A stretch of 64,000 bases of DNA, from contig JAWKLQ010000003.1 in NCBI GenBank assembly GCA_041392665.1, forward strand, positions 310,001-374,000, in the 5' to 3' direction. Made by a program: the position numbers and the translations under genes. The first letter of the stretch is position 1. Each line of letters begins with the position of its first letter. This stretch comes from Flavilitoribacter sp020436695 (GTDB lineage Bacteria > Bacteroidota > Bacteroidia > Chitinophagales > Saprospiraceae). A model generated the notes under the pieces. The model did not search any database. It was given only the letters and a program-made list of their open reading frames with translations, and was not told the origin of the DNA. Positions 51,876 to 60,416 of the stretch are shown here, in pieces.

Positions 51876-54800
51876 TTAGCGCTGATATAATGTCTTGATC
51901 GGCACATCAATCCCCAATCCGAAGAAGTATCGATGTGCTTCCACACTAGTCTGCCGGCCGTTGAAAGTCTGATACTGAGGGCCATACTGCCAGCCGGCCC
52001 CCAGATAAAAGGGAGATTTCGGTATATTCCAATGCAGTTGCAGCCCCGGCTTAAAAACATTTTTAAAAGTCAGATCCGATGCTATGGCTTTATTCGAAGA
52101 AGGTTGATAGGTAAAGAGGCTACCGATATCGAGTAAGGACACAAAGGCACTGAACGAGCTGTGTTTTTTCCCCTGTAGCCAGCTCACAGCAAAGCCGATG
52201 GGCATAGTTGGGGCAAGCGCAGAAAAATCACGGTCCAGTTCATCGTCATCTCCGTTCCAGATCTCCCGGCCGTAAGTGACACCTAAATAGGCATTAATGC
52301 CTACCGTCAATCCATGCGTCCGCTTTATGCGGGAACTACCCGGAGGATCGGCAATCTCTTCCAAAATGGTCTTTACTTCATTCTTGTGCCGGGCATCGAT
52401 CAGATCCGCAATGAAATCGCCGTACTTTTGCAGATAGTGCAGGAGTTCTTTTCTCTTGCTTTTTCCGGTTCCGGGCTTTTTCCCCTTTTGTATGGCCAGC
52501 GATTCCCGCGTATTGAGATCGAGATTGGTAAATAAGCGGATCAGTGAACTGATGGCCTTGCTGTGGTCCTTTATGTTGATGTAATAGATAAAGTCGAGGG
52601 CCTGATTGGATATTTCAGGGATCTTTTCCAGTTTTGGGGATCGTTTTATTAATGAGGTATAATGACGGGGCTGTTGCGGATCGGCTACCAACGGCAGCTC
52701 CAGTATGCGGTTCAGGGTATTTACGGCAAAGGCGGCCTTTCGGTAAAAACCCATGGTATCCCGAACTGCAGCGGTATCCTTCGGTTGTAGCTCATGCAGA
52801 TCGATGATGGTCATTTGAGCCAGGCTGGAAAGTCCGTCAGCTGATAAAAAACTGACCTGCTGATTGGCGGTCAGACGTTGGTGTATAAGTCCCAGAAAAG
52901 CGACTTTGGTCTGCTTGCCATCCAGCAAAGTATCCAGTTGCCGGGGGCTCAGCCATTTCTCCTGCAGATCATTATTTCGGAAGCAATAGAGCAGATCGGT
53001 AGCCAGGCGGGTCGTTTGCAGGGCGGGGCGGGCATTATCCCTGGCGCGGCTCGAAGATGCCGCAAAAGTCCGCTCCAACAGTTTCAACTGATCCTGAACA
53101 CCGACCAGTGAGCTTTGTAATGAATCGATCTTAGTGACCAGCTGAGCATAAGGCGAGGCCGTCTCCCGGTCATTCATATACGTCTGTAGAGGACCGGGAT
53201 ACTGCTGCTTGGGGTGTCGGCTATACAAAGTAGTATCCAGGTTCAGTACCCGTTTTTCCACTGAAAGCAACAGATTGGTCCTACGATCCAGCTTTGCCGC
53301 GCCCAACTGATATTGGAGTTGCTCCACCTTTCCTTTAATTTCTCCCGGCAGGTCATTCGTCGGCAGGCTACTTAGACTTTTCAATGAAGGGTCCAGAATG
53401 ATCCCCCTTTCCATTAAAGGTCCGCTGACCTCCGTTAATTCGTTGAGATGTTCTTTAAAAAATTCCGATGCAGTCAGATCATCGGTATTGCCGAAATTTT
53501 CCGGGCTAATAAGGTTGGCCAGAAAATCAAACATCAACTTCTGCTCCTGATTCAATCGCGGCTTCCACATCATTTTGTCATCTACAATAGCAGTGGCAAG
53601 GCGCTCCCGTTTCCGGTCACTCGCTCGTAATGCCCTTAACATCACTCCCTGAAAATCTACCTGTTGCATCCACTTATCTACCGCCAGGCCGGCGCGTGTT
53701 AGGTCTCTTTGCCACGCCCTGAAAATTTCCGCCATAGACTGGTCGTTGTGCCACACGCCATTCAGCTTTTTCACAAGTTCCAGACCCGCTGCCCGTCGTT
53801 GCTGCGGTGTTTGCTCTGCACCAAACAATCTATCAAAGTCATCCACCGTATTGTATCCCATGATGTAAGTGGAATCCAATTGCCCTCTCAGGAGTTGCGG
53901 TACAAGATTCAGACTGTATTTTTGATCTTCGCCAAACAGTACCCCCAATTGATAATCCGGTTTGGCGAGGAAATCATTCAGGTTGGGAGCAGGGGGCGCA
54001 TTTGGGAAACGTTGCCGGAAAGCTTTAGTACCATTATCAAGAGCGATTTCTGCCTTGTACAGTGCCAGATAAATATCCTTCATCTGTCCCAGTACTGTTT
54101 CCGTTTGGGTGATGAGAGCCTGGTACTGGCCGGAGGCGTAAGCCGTTTCAGCTAAAATGAGATTCACTTCTTTGGTAGCTTCCTCGTAACTACTAAAAAG
54201 ATACCGGTTCGTTTTGGGAAGGACTTCTTCTACCGGCATACCAAATTGGGCCAGGCCGATCATGCTGTAAAGCGTGAGCAAATTATAAGCAACGGGATCC
54301 GCCTGTAAAGGCCGGAAATATTCGTCCTGTAGCATCAGCAGGGGCAATCGCACCGTTAACTTCTGTACATCTTCGTAGAAAGCCTCCCGAAGCCGGCCGA
54401 TAAAAGAATTGGAGTAGGAAAAATCCGTATTCCTGAATTCGGTGATGACCGTGGGGAACAGCAATTGAAACTCGGGCGTCTCCTTGTTGACCAGCCGATC
54501 CAGAAAATTGATGATCACCTCATCTTTGGCGCGGTCCAAAACAAACATAAACAGGCCGCTGATGATATTGGCCTGCGTGATCAGGCCATTATCTATGATA
54601 TTCCGATTGCTGCCCGCCGCAGACAATTGCATGGCCTGCATGGGCAGCAACACCGGTTTCTTATATTTTTCCAGGGTATTATTAACGGAAAGGTATTCAG
54701 CGGGAGAAGAGGCCGTACCGGAAAAAAGGTCAGCCAGTATTTCCTGTCGGGGGCCGCCCGTTCGATCGCTTATGATCTTTTCAGCCTCATGCTTAATGCG

Positions 54801-55139
54801 TAATGCTATGTCTTCCGGTACTTCCTGGCGAATGGCAGGCACCAACTCCGTGATAAAGGTGTTTTTCGCATATTTCGCCGTCAGTCCATTCCAGGTGTCA
54901 TTCAATATGCCATCCGATTCTTTCTGAATATCGTACTCTTCCAGTATAGCCCATACAGTGGCAGCCGCCTTAATGGCGGTTGTGTCTGCCTCCAGCAAGG
55001 CTTCCATATTGACTGCCTCTCCAGCTCCAATGAGCAATTTTACATCCCTGAAAATAGCATTATTAACCGTCTGAGCGGAAAGGACCGACGTCCAGATATA
55101 AGTACCGATCACCAAAAAAACGATCTTATTTTTGATCAT
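51876..55139 (-). CDS. Large exported protein of unknown function
   Basis: This 1087-residue protein has a signal peptide (MIKNKIVFLVIGTYIW to VLSAQ). It is mostly helical and polar up to about residue 930, rich in Leu/Gln/Asp heptad-like stretches. A C-terminal portion of about 150 residues (GLTVGINAYLGVTYG, IGFAVSWLQGKK, PFYLGAGWQYGPQY, YFFGLGIDVPIK) has the alternating hydrophobic strands of an outer-membrane beta-barrel or porin-like end. No domain was recognised by eye. It follows a 226-residue gene after 50 bp, with which it probably forms a two-gene unit. There is no T9SS domain. Function unknown. Confidence 0.7.
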   Translation of the reverse strand: MIKNKIVFLVIGTYIWTSVLSAQTVNNAIFRDVKLLIGAGEAVNMEALLEADTTAIKAAATVWAILEEYDIQKESDGILNDTWNGLTAKYAKNTFITELVPAIRQEVPEDIALRIKHEAEKIISDRTGGPRQEILADLFSGTASSPAEYLSVNNTLEKYKKPVLLPMQAMQLSAAGSNRNIIDNGLITQANIISGLFMFVLDRAKDEVIINFLDRLVNKETPEFQLLFPTVITEFRNTDFSYSNSFIGRLREAFYEDVQKLTVRLPLLMLQDEYFRPLQADPVAYNLLTLYSMIGLAQFGMPVEEVLPKTNRYLFSSYEEATKEVNLILAETAYASGQYQALITQTETVLGQMKDIYLALYKAEIALDNGTKAFRQRFPNAPPAPNLNDFLAKPDYQLGVLFGEDQKYSLNLVPQLLRGQLDSTYIMGYNTVDDFDRLFGAEQTPQQRRAAGLELVKKLNGVWHNDQSMAEIFRAWQRDLTRAGLAVDKWMQQVDFQGVMLRALRASDRKRERLATAIVDDKMMWKPRLNQEQKLMFDFLANLISPENFGNTDDLTASEFFKEHLNELTEVSGPLMERGIILDPSLKSLSSLPTNDLPGEIKGKVEQLQYQLGAAKLDRRTNLLLSVEKRVLNLDTTLYSRHPKQQYPGPLQTYMNDRETASPYAQLVTKIDSLQSSLVGVQDQLKLLERTFAASSSRARDNARPALQTTRLATDLLYCFRNNDLQEKWLSPRQLDTLLDGKQTKVAFLGLIHQRLTANQQVSFLSADGLSSLAQMTIIDLHELQPKDTAAVRDTMGFYRKAAFAVNTLNRILELPLVADPQQPRHYTSLIKRSPKLEKIPEISNQALDFIYYINIKDHSKAISSLIRLFTNLDLNTRESLAIQKGKKPGTGKSKRKELLHYLQKYGDFIADLIDARHKNEVKTILEEIADPPGSSRIKRTHGLTVGINAYLGVTYGREIWNGDDDELDRDFSALAPTMPIGFAVSWLQGKKHSSFSAFVSLLDIGSLFTYQPSSNKAIASDLTFKNVFKPGLQLHWNIPKSPFYLGAGWQYGPQYQTFNGRQTSVEAHRYFFGLGIDVPIKTLYQR

Positions 55140-55189
55140 AGGTAGGGTATTAGCTTTTATCCTTTAAACGAAAATACCGGCACATCCAT

Positions 55190-55870
55190 TCAGGGCGTTA
55201 CGGGGGGATCGGCCGGAACCGGCAGTTTATTTTTCATGGCAGCAGTAAACGTTGTATAAATGAACAAGAACGGATCCAACTCGTCCGCCTGTTGAATAGC
55301 TTCTCCGATATTCCTAAAAATCAGTTTATCCGTTTCTTTCGACAATACAGCGTTTGTCTCCAAGGCCTGCCGGTATTTGCCCTGTACTTCATCCTGATGT
55401 TGCTGCAGCTTCAGGAAATTTGCGTGCTGGTCCAGATCGGTTCCCTGATTCTTGAAAAATTGTTTCCGCCCGCGGATCTTATGTTGATTCTGACGCAGTA
55501 CGTCCAGCACCTGCAGATTAAAATCGGTTGTCTGACCCAGTTCCAGATCCTTACTCTGCGGCTCTTCCGTTCTCTCTTTCAGATAATCAAAGAATTCGTG
55601 AATGGTATCATGAAAGCGCTGAACATCCGATCCATCATCGCCATCGATCTTTAGAAAAAACGTCATCACCTCATTTTCCTGGAAATGAATGGTCCTCATC
55701 CAGATGGAGGGTTCGTTAAAATGCTCGAAGCCGGTATCAAGATCCTGTTTGATTTTGATCACGTCTGGATCGTCAATTCCCAGCCTTTCTTCCAGGACCT
55801 GGTATTTACTTAGGCAAATCACCCTGGCATCTTGCAAAATAGCCTTGAGTCTTTGATTTGTTTCTGCCAT
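55190..55870 (-). CDS. Hypothetical protein, partner of the 1087-residue protein
   Basis: This 226-residue protein has no signal peptide, is strongly helical and charged, and contains Cys19 as its only cysteine. Motifs such as GIDDPDVIKIKQDLDTGFEH and QNQHKIRGRKQFFKNQG did not match a known family. It may be cytoplasmic or peripheral. It is the first gene of a unit with the large exported protein (50-bp gap) and follows a terminator and the sigma factor. No function can be stated. Confidence 0.7.
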   Translation of the reverse strand: MAETNQRLKAILQDARVICLSKYQVLEERLGIDDPDVIKIKQDLDTGFEHFNEPSIWMRTIHFQENEVMTFFLKIDGDDGSDVQRFHDTIHEFFDYLKERTEEPQSKDLELGQTTDFNLQVLDVLRQNQHKIRGRKQFFKNQGTDLDQHANFLKLQQHQDEVQGKYRQALETNAVLSKETDKLIFRNIGEAIQQADELDPFLFIYTTFTAAMKNKLPVPADPPVTP

Positions 55871-55921
55871 CGGGAGTAGTTTTTATTTCCTAATATTCAA
55901 CAAGATAGAAATTTACCAAAT

Positions 55922-55959
55922 AAAAAACACCCAAGCAGTCACTTAATACTACTTGGGTG
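55922..55959 (-). terminator. Intrinsic terminator of the sigma factor gene
   Basis: CACCCAAG (55928-55935) pairs with CTTGGGTG (55952-55959). On the minus strand the stem is followed by a T-run (TTTTTTA) at 55922-55927. It separates the sigma gene from the 226-residue gene. A smaller CCGGATA/TATCCGG hairpin lies at 55971-55989. Confidence 0.8.
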
Positions 55960-56001
55960 CCCCCAATACACCGGATAAACAATATCCGGCAAATGGAATG
56001 A

Positions 56002-56871
56002 TCAGTTTACACTAAACACCATCCCCTCGTTAAATATTTTTCGTTTCAGTTTCCGCAGTGCCCGATCTTTGATCTGACGTACCCGTTCCCGGCTCAGATC
56101 GAGGTGATCGCTGATATCCTGCAAGCTGAGCGGTTGTTTCCGGTTCAGGCCAAAATACATAGACAGGATCTCGGCTTCACGGGAACTGAGTGATCCAAGA
56201 AGTTCGGTCAGTTCAATACGCAGTGATTCGGTTCCTACCAGATTGGAATCGGGGCTGGGCAAAACTGCATCGGCCAGCATCTCTTCCAGAGAAGCACTGT
56301 CTTCATCCTCTCCTACCGGTTCATTCAGTGACTTGCAGTATTTGACATCGCGCAGGCAGTTTTCAATATCGCTCTCCTTCAGATCCGTTACGGCAGCGAT
56401 CTCTGCCAGGCTCGGTTCCCGTTCCAACTCTTGATACAGCTCATTTCTGGTACGCACCACTTCCTGAATACGGGACTGGTAATTGGCCGGAAGGCGGATC
56501 TTTTTCGATTTTTCGCCGATTGCCTGTAGGATGGACTGGCGAATCCACCAAACTGCGTAAGAGATAAATTTGAAACCCCGCGTTTCATCAAAACGCTGGG
56601 CAGCCTTTATCAGGCCGATATTGCCTTCATTGATCAGATCGTCCAGGCTCAGGCCGGTATGCTGATATTGTTTGGCAACAGATATAACAAATCGCAGGTT
56701 ACTGCGAACGATCCTTTGAAAAGCAGCCTGATCACCTTCTTTATACCGACGGAACAGCCGTAGTTCTTCCTCTGGAGTCAGCACATCATATTTAGATACC
56801 TCATTGAGGTATTTCTCAATAGACATACTGTCCCGGCGGGTAATGTTATGTGTTATGACTAATGCTCGCAT
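56002..56871 (-). CDS. RpoD-like RNA polymerase sigma factor (paralog 2)
   Basis: This 289-residue sigma-70 factor has the same layout as the 6195 paralog: region 1.2 (SIEKYLNEVSKYDVLTPEEE), region 2 (RSNLRFVISVAKQYQ, NEGNIGLIKAAQRFDE, SYAVWWIRQSIL), region 3 and a region 4 helix-turn-helix SLQDISDHLDLSRERVRQIK. The N-terminal MRALVITHNITRRDS is almost the same as in paralog 1. It has its own terminator. Its upstream region (56872-57193) lacks a clear TAnnTTTG element. A housekeeping or alternative role cannot be assigned from sequence. Confidence 0.9.
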   Translation of the reverse strand: MRALVITHNITRRDSMSIEKYLNEVSKYDVLTPEEELRLFRRYKEGDQAAFQRIVRSNLRFVISVAKQYQHTGLSLDDLINEGNIGLIKAAQRFDETRGFKFISYAVWWIRQSILQAIGEKSKKIRLPANYQSRIQEVVRTRNELYQELEREPSLAEIAAVTDLKESDIENCLRDVKYCKSLNEPVGEDEDSASLEEMLADAVLPSPDSNLVGTESLRIELTELLGSLSSREAEILSMYFGLNRKQPLSLQDISDHLDLSRERVRQIKDRALRKLKRKIFNEGMVFSVN

Positions 56872-57193
56872 GAATTAATTTTTCTACCGTGATGAATATC
56901 CGGCCATAAAGACCGATACCAAAATCTTAATATAGGTGTTTCAGCAAATGGAGGGTAGCAGGTGTAGTTGACGCTTATTCAGATTGACTGATATTCAGCG
57001 GTTGTTCGTTACTAGTGATATTGGTTGGTTGCTGTCGTTGTTTTCTTTAGAGAAATGGTCCGTATGAAACGGATTTTGCCTCCATCAACTATTTAACGCA
57101 CTTTGTCGGAAATTAGTTCTATTTTCCTGACTTTGAACAAAAAAAAATTAACAGCCTACACGATTTGTTTTTCAGCCGTCATTTTCACGGTTG
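56872..57193. other. Upstream region of sigma paralog 2
   Basis: This 322-bp AT-rich gap between the sigma gene start and the end of the nitroreductase gene contains the sigma promoter and the nitroreductase 3' end. No TAnnTTTG match with a proper -33 partner and no stable hairpin was found. Nothing else is seen in it. Confidence 0.4.
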
Positions 57194-57889
57194 TCAGCTG
57201 CCGTGTTCAGCTTTTTCCTCCTTGTAATACACTACAACTTCCTCTTTAGTTTTACGTTGCAGATCCGGCACCGTTGCATTCATAGCCGGATAACCGACCG
57301 GGATCACCAGAAAAGCTCTTTCATTCTCGGGCCGATCCAGTATATCGTGCAGAAAATTCATTGGACTCGGCGTGTGGGTAAGCGATACCAGACCGGCGTT
57401 GTGAATAGCCGTGAGCAGGAAGCCGGTAGCAATTCCCACCGATTCGTTTACATAGTAGTTTTTGTGTTTCTGTCCGTTCACCAGATCATAGGGCTTTTTG
57501 AAAACTATGATCAGGTATGGAGCAATTTCCAGAAAGGGCTTCTGCCAGTCGGTGCCGAAAGGTTCCAGGTCTTCCAGCCATTCTTCTGACATCCGGCCGT
57601 TATAATTTTCATACTCCTCCTTCTCGGCTGCTTCCCGTATCTTCTGCTTCAGCGCCGGATCGGAAACCACACAAAATGTCCACGGTTGCTTATGTGCTCC
57701 GGAAGGCGCGGTAGAGGCCGCCATGACGATGTTATTGATGACCTCTTTGGGGATCTTCTTGTCACAAAACTCCCTTACGGAACGGCGCTTGTCCAAAAAT
57801 TGATAAAACTCCCGGCTGCGGTTCAACATTTCCCCTTTTGGGTAACGGATGCCTTTATAATTGATAAAGGCTGTCTTTTGACTATTCAT
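57194..57889 (-). CDS. Nitroreductase-family flavoprotein, iodotyrosine-deiodinase-like
   Basis: This 231-residue FMN enzyme has the nitroreductase fold with FMN contacts RRSVREF and APSGAHKQPWTF, and C-terminal THTPSPMNFL. The active-site lid matches iodotyrosine deiodinase: Glu92 (the second E of EEYENY), Tyr96 in YNGRM and Lys117 in TDWQKPFLE correspond in order and spacing to the Glu-Tyr-Lys triad that holds the substrate zwitterion in vertebrate and Haliscomenobacter IYD. A dehalogenase for halotyrosines is thus likely, although the natural bacterial substrate is not known. The ATG at 57889 is chosen over the frame start at 57910. It is monocistronic. Confidence 0.82.
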   Translation of the reverse strand: MNSQKTAFINYKGIRYPKGEMLNRSREFYQFLDKRRSVREFCDKKIPKEVINNIVMAASTAPSGAHKQPWTFCVVSDPALKQKIREAAEKEEYENYNGRMSEEWLEDLEPFGTDWQKPFLEIAPYLIIVFKKPYDLVNGQKHKNYYVNESVGIATGFLLTAIHNAGLVSLTHTPSPMNFLHDILDRPENERAFLVIPVGYPAMNATVPDLQRKTKEEVVVYYKEEKAEHGS

Positions 57890-57991
57890 AAAATAACTGA
57901 AGATTAACAACTAAAGCAGATAAGTTATTGAATGCCTTATGTACTTCTTTTGTTTAGACGGAATGGTAAAAAAAAGTTACACTTCTATTGC

Positions 57992-58696
57992 TCACGGAGT
58001 GCTAATTGATACCGGCAATATCTTCCCATTAAAATACCGTTGCCCGTTCACCGCAAACCAGGCCACCCACGCTCCCATTTCCTTACTGCTCACCGGGGCC
58101 TGGTAACCGGGGAAAGCGGCGGTGAGCATTTCCGTTTGCACCGCTCCCAGGCTCAGGCAGTTGACGGCAATATTCCAGTCCTTAAATTCCTCGGCCAGGC
58201 ATTCAGTCAGATTAGCCAGCGCCGCCTTAGCAGCACTATAGGCCGAGAGTCCCACAAATTTACTGCTTCCCTGAAAACCGCCCATACTGCCGATGTTAAC
58301 GATATGAGCAGCAGAGGCCGCTGATAAATAGGGCAACACGATCCGGATCGTATTGACGACTGCAAATAAGTTAACATGGAAAGAATCGTGCCAGTCGGAG
58401 GGCGTGAGTTGATCAAAAGGTTTATTGATCAGCAGACCGGCATTATTGATCAGTACATCCAGGCCTCCCAGCTTCCGGAGTGCACTTTCAAGACGGGCCG
58501 GATCAGCGTTTGTAAGGTCATAGACTAAGACATCCAGTATTCCGTCTCCAAGTTCTTCCCGGACTTTTGCGGCCAGTGCGGTCAGTTTTGCTTCACTTCG
58601 GCCCAGTGCCAGCAATTGATGTTCCCGGGTACGAGCCAATTGTAAGGTCGTATCGTATCCGATGCCCCGGCTGGCACCGGTCACGAGAATTTTCAT
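57992..58696 (-). CDS. Short-chain dehydrogenase/reductase
   Basis: This 234-residue classical SDR binds a nicotinamide cofactor through TGASRGIG (6-13), with NNAG near 84-87 and catalytic Ser137, Tyr153 and Lys157 (SAYSAAKAAL). The acidic residue after strand 2 is replaced by a GRSEAK segment, which favours NADP. It is short at the C-terminus, lacking a substrate-binding extension, so specificity is unknown. It is preceded by the ECF terminator and followed by the nitroreductase gene after about 100 bp; co-transcription is possible but no overlap exists. Confidence 0.85.
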   Translation of the reverse strand: MKILVTGASRGIGYDTTLQLARTREHQLLALGRSEAKLTALAAKVREELGDGILDVLVYDLTNADPARLESALRKLGGLDVLINNAGLLINKPFDQLTPSDWHDSFHVNLFAVVNTIRIVLPYLSAASAAHIVNIGSMGGFQGSSKFVGLSAYSAAKAALANLTECLAEEFKDWNIAVNCLSLGAVQTEMLTAAFPGYQAPVSSKEMGAWVAWFAVNGQRYFNGKILPVSISTP

Positions 58697-58717
58697 AAAG
58701 TGGTATAGTCAGTTCGT

Positions 58718-58758
58718 AAAAAAACGAAGCCCTTCCCGGGTTGTCGAGAAGGGCTTCG
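58718..58758 (-). terminator. Intrinsic terminator of the ECF sigma gene
   Basis: CGAAGCCCTT (58725-58734) pairs with AAGGGCTTCG (58749-58758), and on the minus strand the stem is followed by TTTTTTT at 58718-58724. It ends the ECF transcript before the SDR gene. Confidence 0.88.
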
Positions 58759-58841
58759 GATCTAGTTATGCTGCTTAATGTAGAGTAATAACGTGATAGA
58801 ATGGAGCTTATTATAAATTGTTAAACTTTTTTCTAATTTAT

Positions 58842-59369
58842 TTAAGCTCTCCTTTCCTGCATGATGGACTTGTAGGCTTTTTGCAGTTTTTTACGGGCAA
58901 AAAAGATACGGCTTTTGATGGTGCCGAGCGGAGAATCCAGCTCTTCGGCGATCTCGTCGTACTTGTAACCCGCGTAGGCCATCAGGAACGGGCGGCGGAA
59001 ATCTTCCGGAAGGTCGTCCACCAGTTGCATCAATTCCTTAAAGGCGACGGAAGTTTCTCCATCATTTTCCACAATACGGTCACCGCTATTGAGATAATAG
59101 TTATTCGGCGTCTGATCAATGATCATGTTACGACGAACTTTCTTGCGGTAGTTGTTGATGAAAATGTTCCGCATAATAGTTACGGCCCAGGCCTTAAAGT
59201 TAGTACCCGGGTTATATTTATCTGCATTGGTAATGATGCGAAGAGCAGTATCCTGATACAGATCTTCAGCATCATTGGTGTTGCCTGTCAATTTGAGAGA
59301 GAAAGCCCGAAGAGAATTACTGATCCGGTCGAGCTGGTCCTGTATTTGATTCTGAATGGCGTATATCAT
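58842..59369 (-). CDS. ECF-type RNA polymerase sigma factor
   Basis: This 175-residue extracytoplasmic-function sigma factor has region 2 (about 8-75; DAEDLYQDTALRIITNADKY, FKAWAVTIMRNIFINNYRK) and region 4 (about 110-165; EDFRRPFLMAYAGYKYDEIA, PLGTIKSRIFFARKKL). No adjacent anti-sigma gene is found, and the divergent partner is an XRE regulator. Such factors in Bacteroidota often control envelope functions. A full-consensus promoter precedes it, showing transcription by the primary sigma rather than only by itself. Confidence 0.92.
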   Translation of the reverse strand: MIYAIQNQIQDQLDRISNSLRAFSLKLTGNTNDAEDLYQDTALRIITNADKYNPGTNFKAWAVTIMRNIFINNYRKKVRRNMIIDQTPNNYYLNSGDRIVENDGETSVAFKELMQLVDDLPEDFRRPFLMAYAGYKYDEIAEELDSPLGTIKSRIFFARKKLQKAYKSIMQERRA

Positions 59370-59405
59370 GTCGGTGATGTTTTTAATCCTTGTAATTATT
59401 ATTTA

Positions 59406-59437
59406 CAAAAATACCGGTATTTCAGGTCTAATGCAAA
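59406..59437 (-). promoter_or_regulatory. Consensus promoter of the ECF sigma gene
   Basis: On the minus strand TTTG (59434-59437), a 20-nt spacer and TATTTTTG (59406-59413) match the Bacteroidota consensus in full, 36 bp before the ATG at 59369. Confidence 0.75.
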
Positions 59438-59596
59438 TAACGTTAGCAATTTATTTGTATATACAGCAAATTTAGTACCACGATTGTCTTCGCATCTTCA
59501 TTTCTGGGCAAACCTGTTAATTTTTTTAACAGGTTTAAACTAAAAATGAATAAACTTGTATATATAGTATAACGATCAAAAATGATTCCAAAAGGT

Positions 59597-59622
59597 GGAA
59601 TGTAAATTTTTTTTACATTTCC
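59597..59622. promoter_or_regulatory. Inverted repeat, possible XRE operator
   Basis: AATGTAAA (59599-59606) and TTTACATT (59612-59619) form a perfect inverted repeat with a T-rich centre, flanked by GG and CC. It lies 52 bp before the XRE start in the ECF/XRE divergent region (59370-59673) and is a plausible autoregulatory site. The rest of this 304-bp region is AT-rich. Confidence 0.45.
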
Positions 59623-59673
59623 ATGTCATTTTATGCGCCCTTGCACATTGAATTCTTTTCGGCCAAAGCGGGC

Positions 59674-60216
59674 ATGATAAAGCAGGAAGTAATGGAACTG
59701 ACCAAAAGTACAATTATCGATTATTTGTCGTCAAATATCAAGTGTTTGCGACGCAAAGCAGGTTTTAGTCAGGAGGAACTGGCACTAAAGATCGGCCTCA
59801 ACCGGGGCAACATCGCTTCTTATGAAAACGGTACGGCAGAACCCAAGATCTGCAATTTACTGAAGCTTTCCAAGATTTTCGGTGTTTCGATCATGGACCT
59901 GACCATGAAGGATTTAGGGGATGAGATCAATCAGATCGAAGCCAAGCTGAAGTATGAGAATCTGAACGGAGCTGATGCCCGCCAGATCGCGCATTTTACC
60001 GAAAAGGCAGATATGCTGGAAGATTACCTGGAAGGTTTGAACAAATGCTTCTCCTATAAACGCTCCAAAGCCGAAACAGGAGAATTTCCGGCCGAACTGA
60101 AATTCGCATTCGATTTTTACGAGCAGGCCTATGACGCTGCGCTCAATTTATTGAAAGAACACCGGCAGCTGATCAGCTATTTGGGCTGCCCGGAATATGA
60201 AGATGCGACCGAATAA
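59674..60216 (+). CDS. XRE-family transcriptional regulator
   Basis: This 180-residue protein has an HTH_3/Cro-type helix-turn-helix (about 20-78; RRKAGFSQEELALKIGLNRG, NIASYENGTAEPKICNLLKL). A helical C-terminal region follows (about 85-180; EINQIEAKLKYENLN) that is likely for dimerisation, with no ligand domain. The ATG at 59674 (MIKQEVMEL) or 59692 is preferred over the frame start at 59623, which runs through the inverted-repeat leader. It is divergent from the ECF sigma gene, and an inverted repeat near its start suggests autoregulation. Confidence 0.87.
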   Translation: MIKQEVMELTKSTIIDYLSSNIKCLRRKAGFSQEELALKIGLNRGNIASYENGTAEPKICNLLKLSKIFGVSIMDLTMKDLGDEINQIEAKLKYENLNGADARQIAHFTEKADMLEDYLEGLNKCFSYKRSKAETGEFPAELKFAFDFYEQAYDAALNLLKEHRQLISYLGCPEYEDATE

Positions 60217-60245
60217 AAATTAATACTCCTCTATCAAGACTTGCC

Positions 60246-60272
60246 GACAAAGTGGCAGTTAGCCACTTTGTC
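60246..60272 (+). terminator. 11-bp perfect hairpin after the XRE gene
   Basis: GACAAAGTGGC (60246-60256) pairs with GCCACTTTGTC (60262-60272) with a 5-nt loop. It may end the XRE transcript, although no T-run follows, or may be a protein-binding site. Confidence 0.5.
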
Positions 60273-60371
60273 AGGACATATTTGCACACTTTCCTACCGA
60301 TTCTCTCCTATTACCGGCAAATCTGGTCATGGCTCAGCGAAAACATATATAAATTATTGTTAGTACTTCGC

Positions 60372-60403
60372 TTGCATCCTTACCTTTCTTATGCGTATCT
60401 TTG
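60372..60403 (+). promoter_or_regulatory. Promoter before the leader peptide
   Basis: TTG at 60372-60374, a 21-nt spacer and TATCTTTG at 60396-60403 (full TAnnTTTG match) precede the leader at 60417. Confidence 0.65.
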
Positions 60404-60416
60404 AAAAACATATCAG

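Noticed and set aside
60272..60286. Possible sigma-54 promoter near the XRE hairpin
   Set aside because: GG and GC doublets are 8 bp apart rather than 10, and no TGGCAC box is present.
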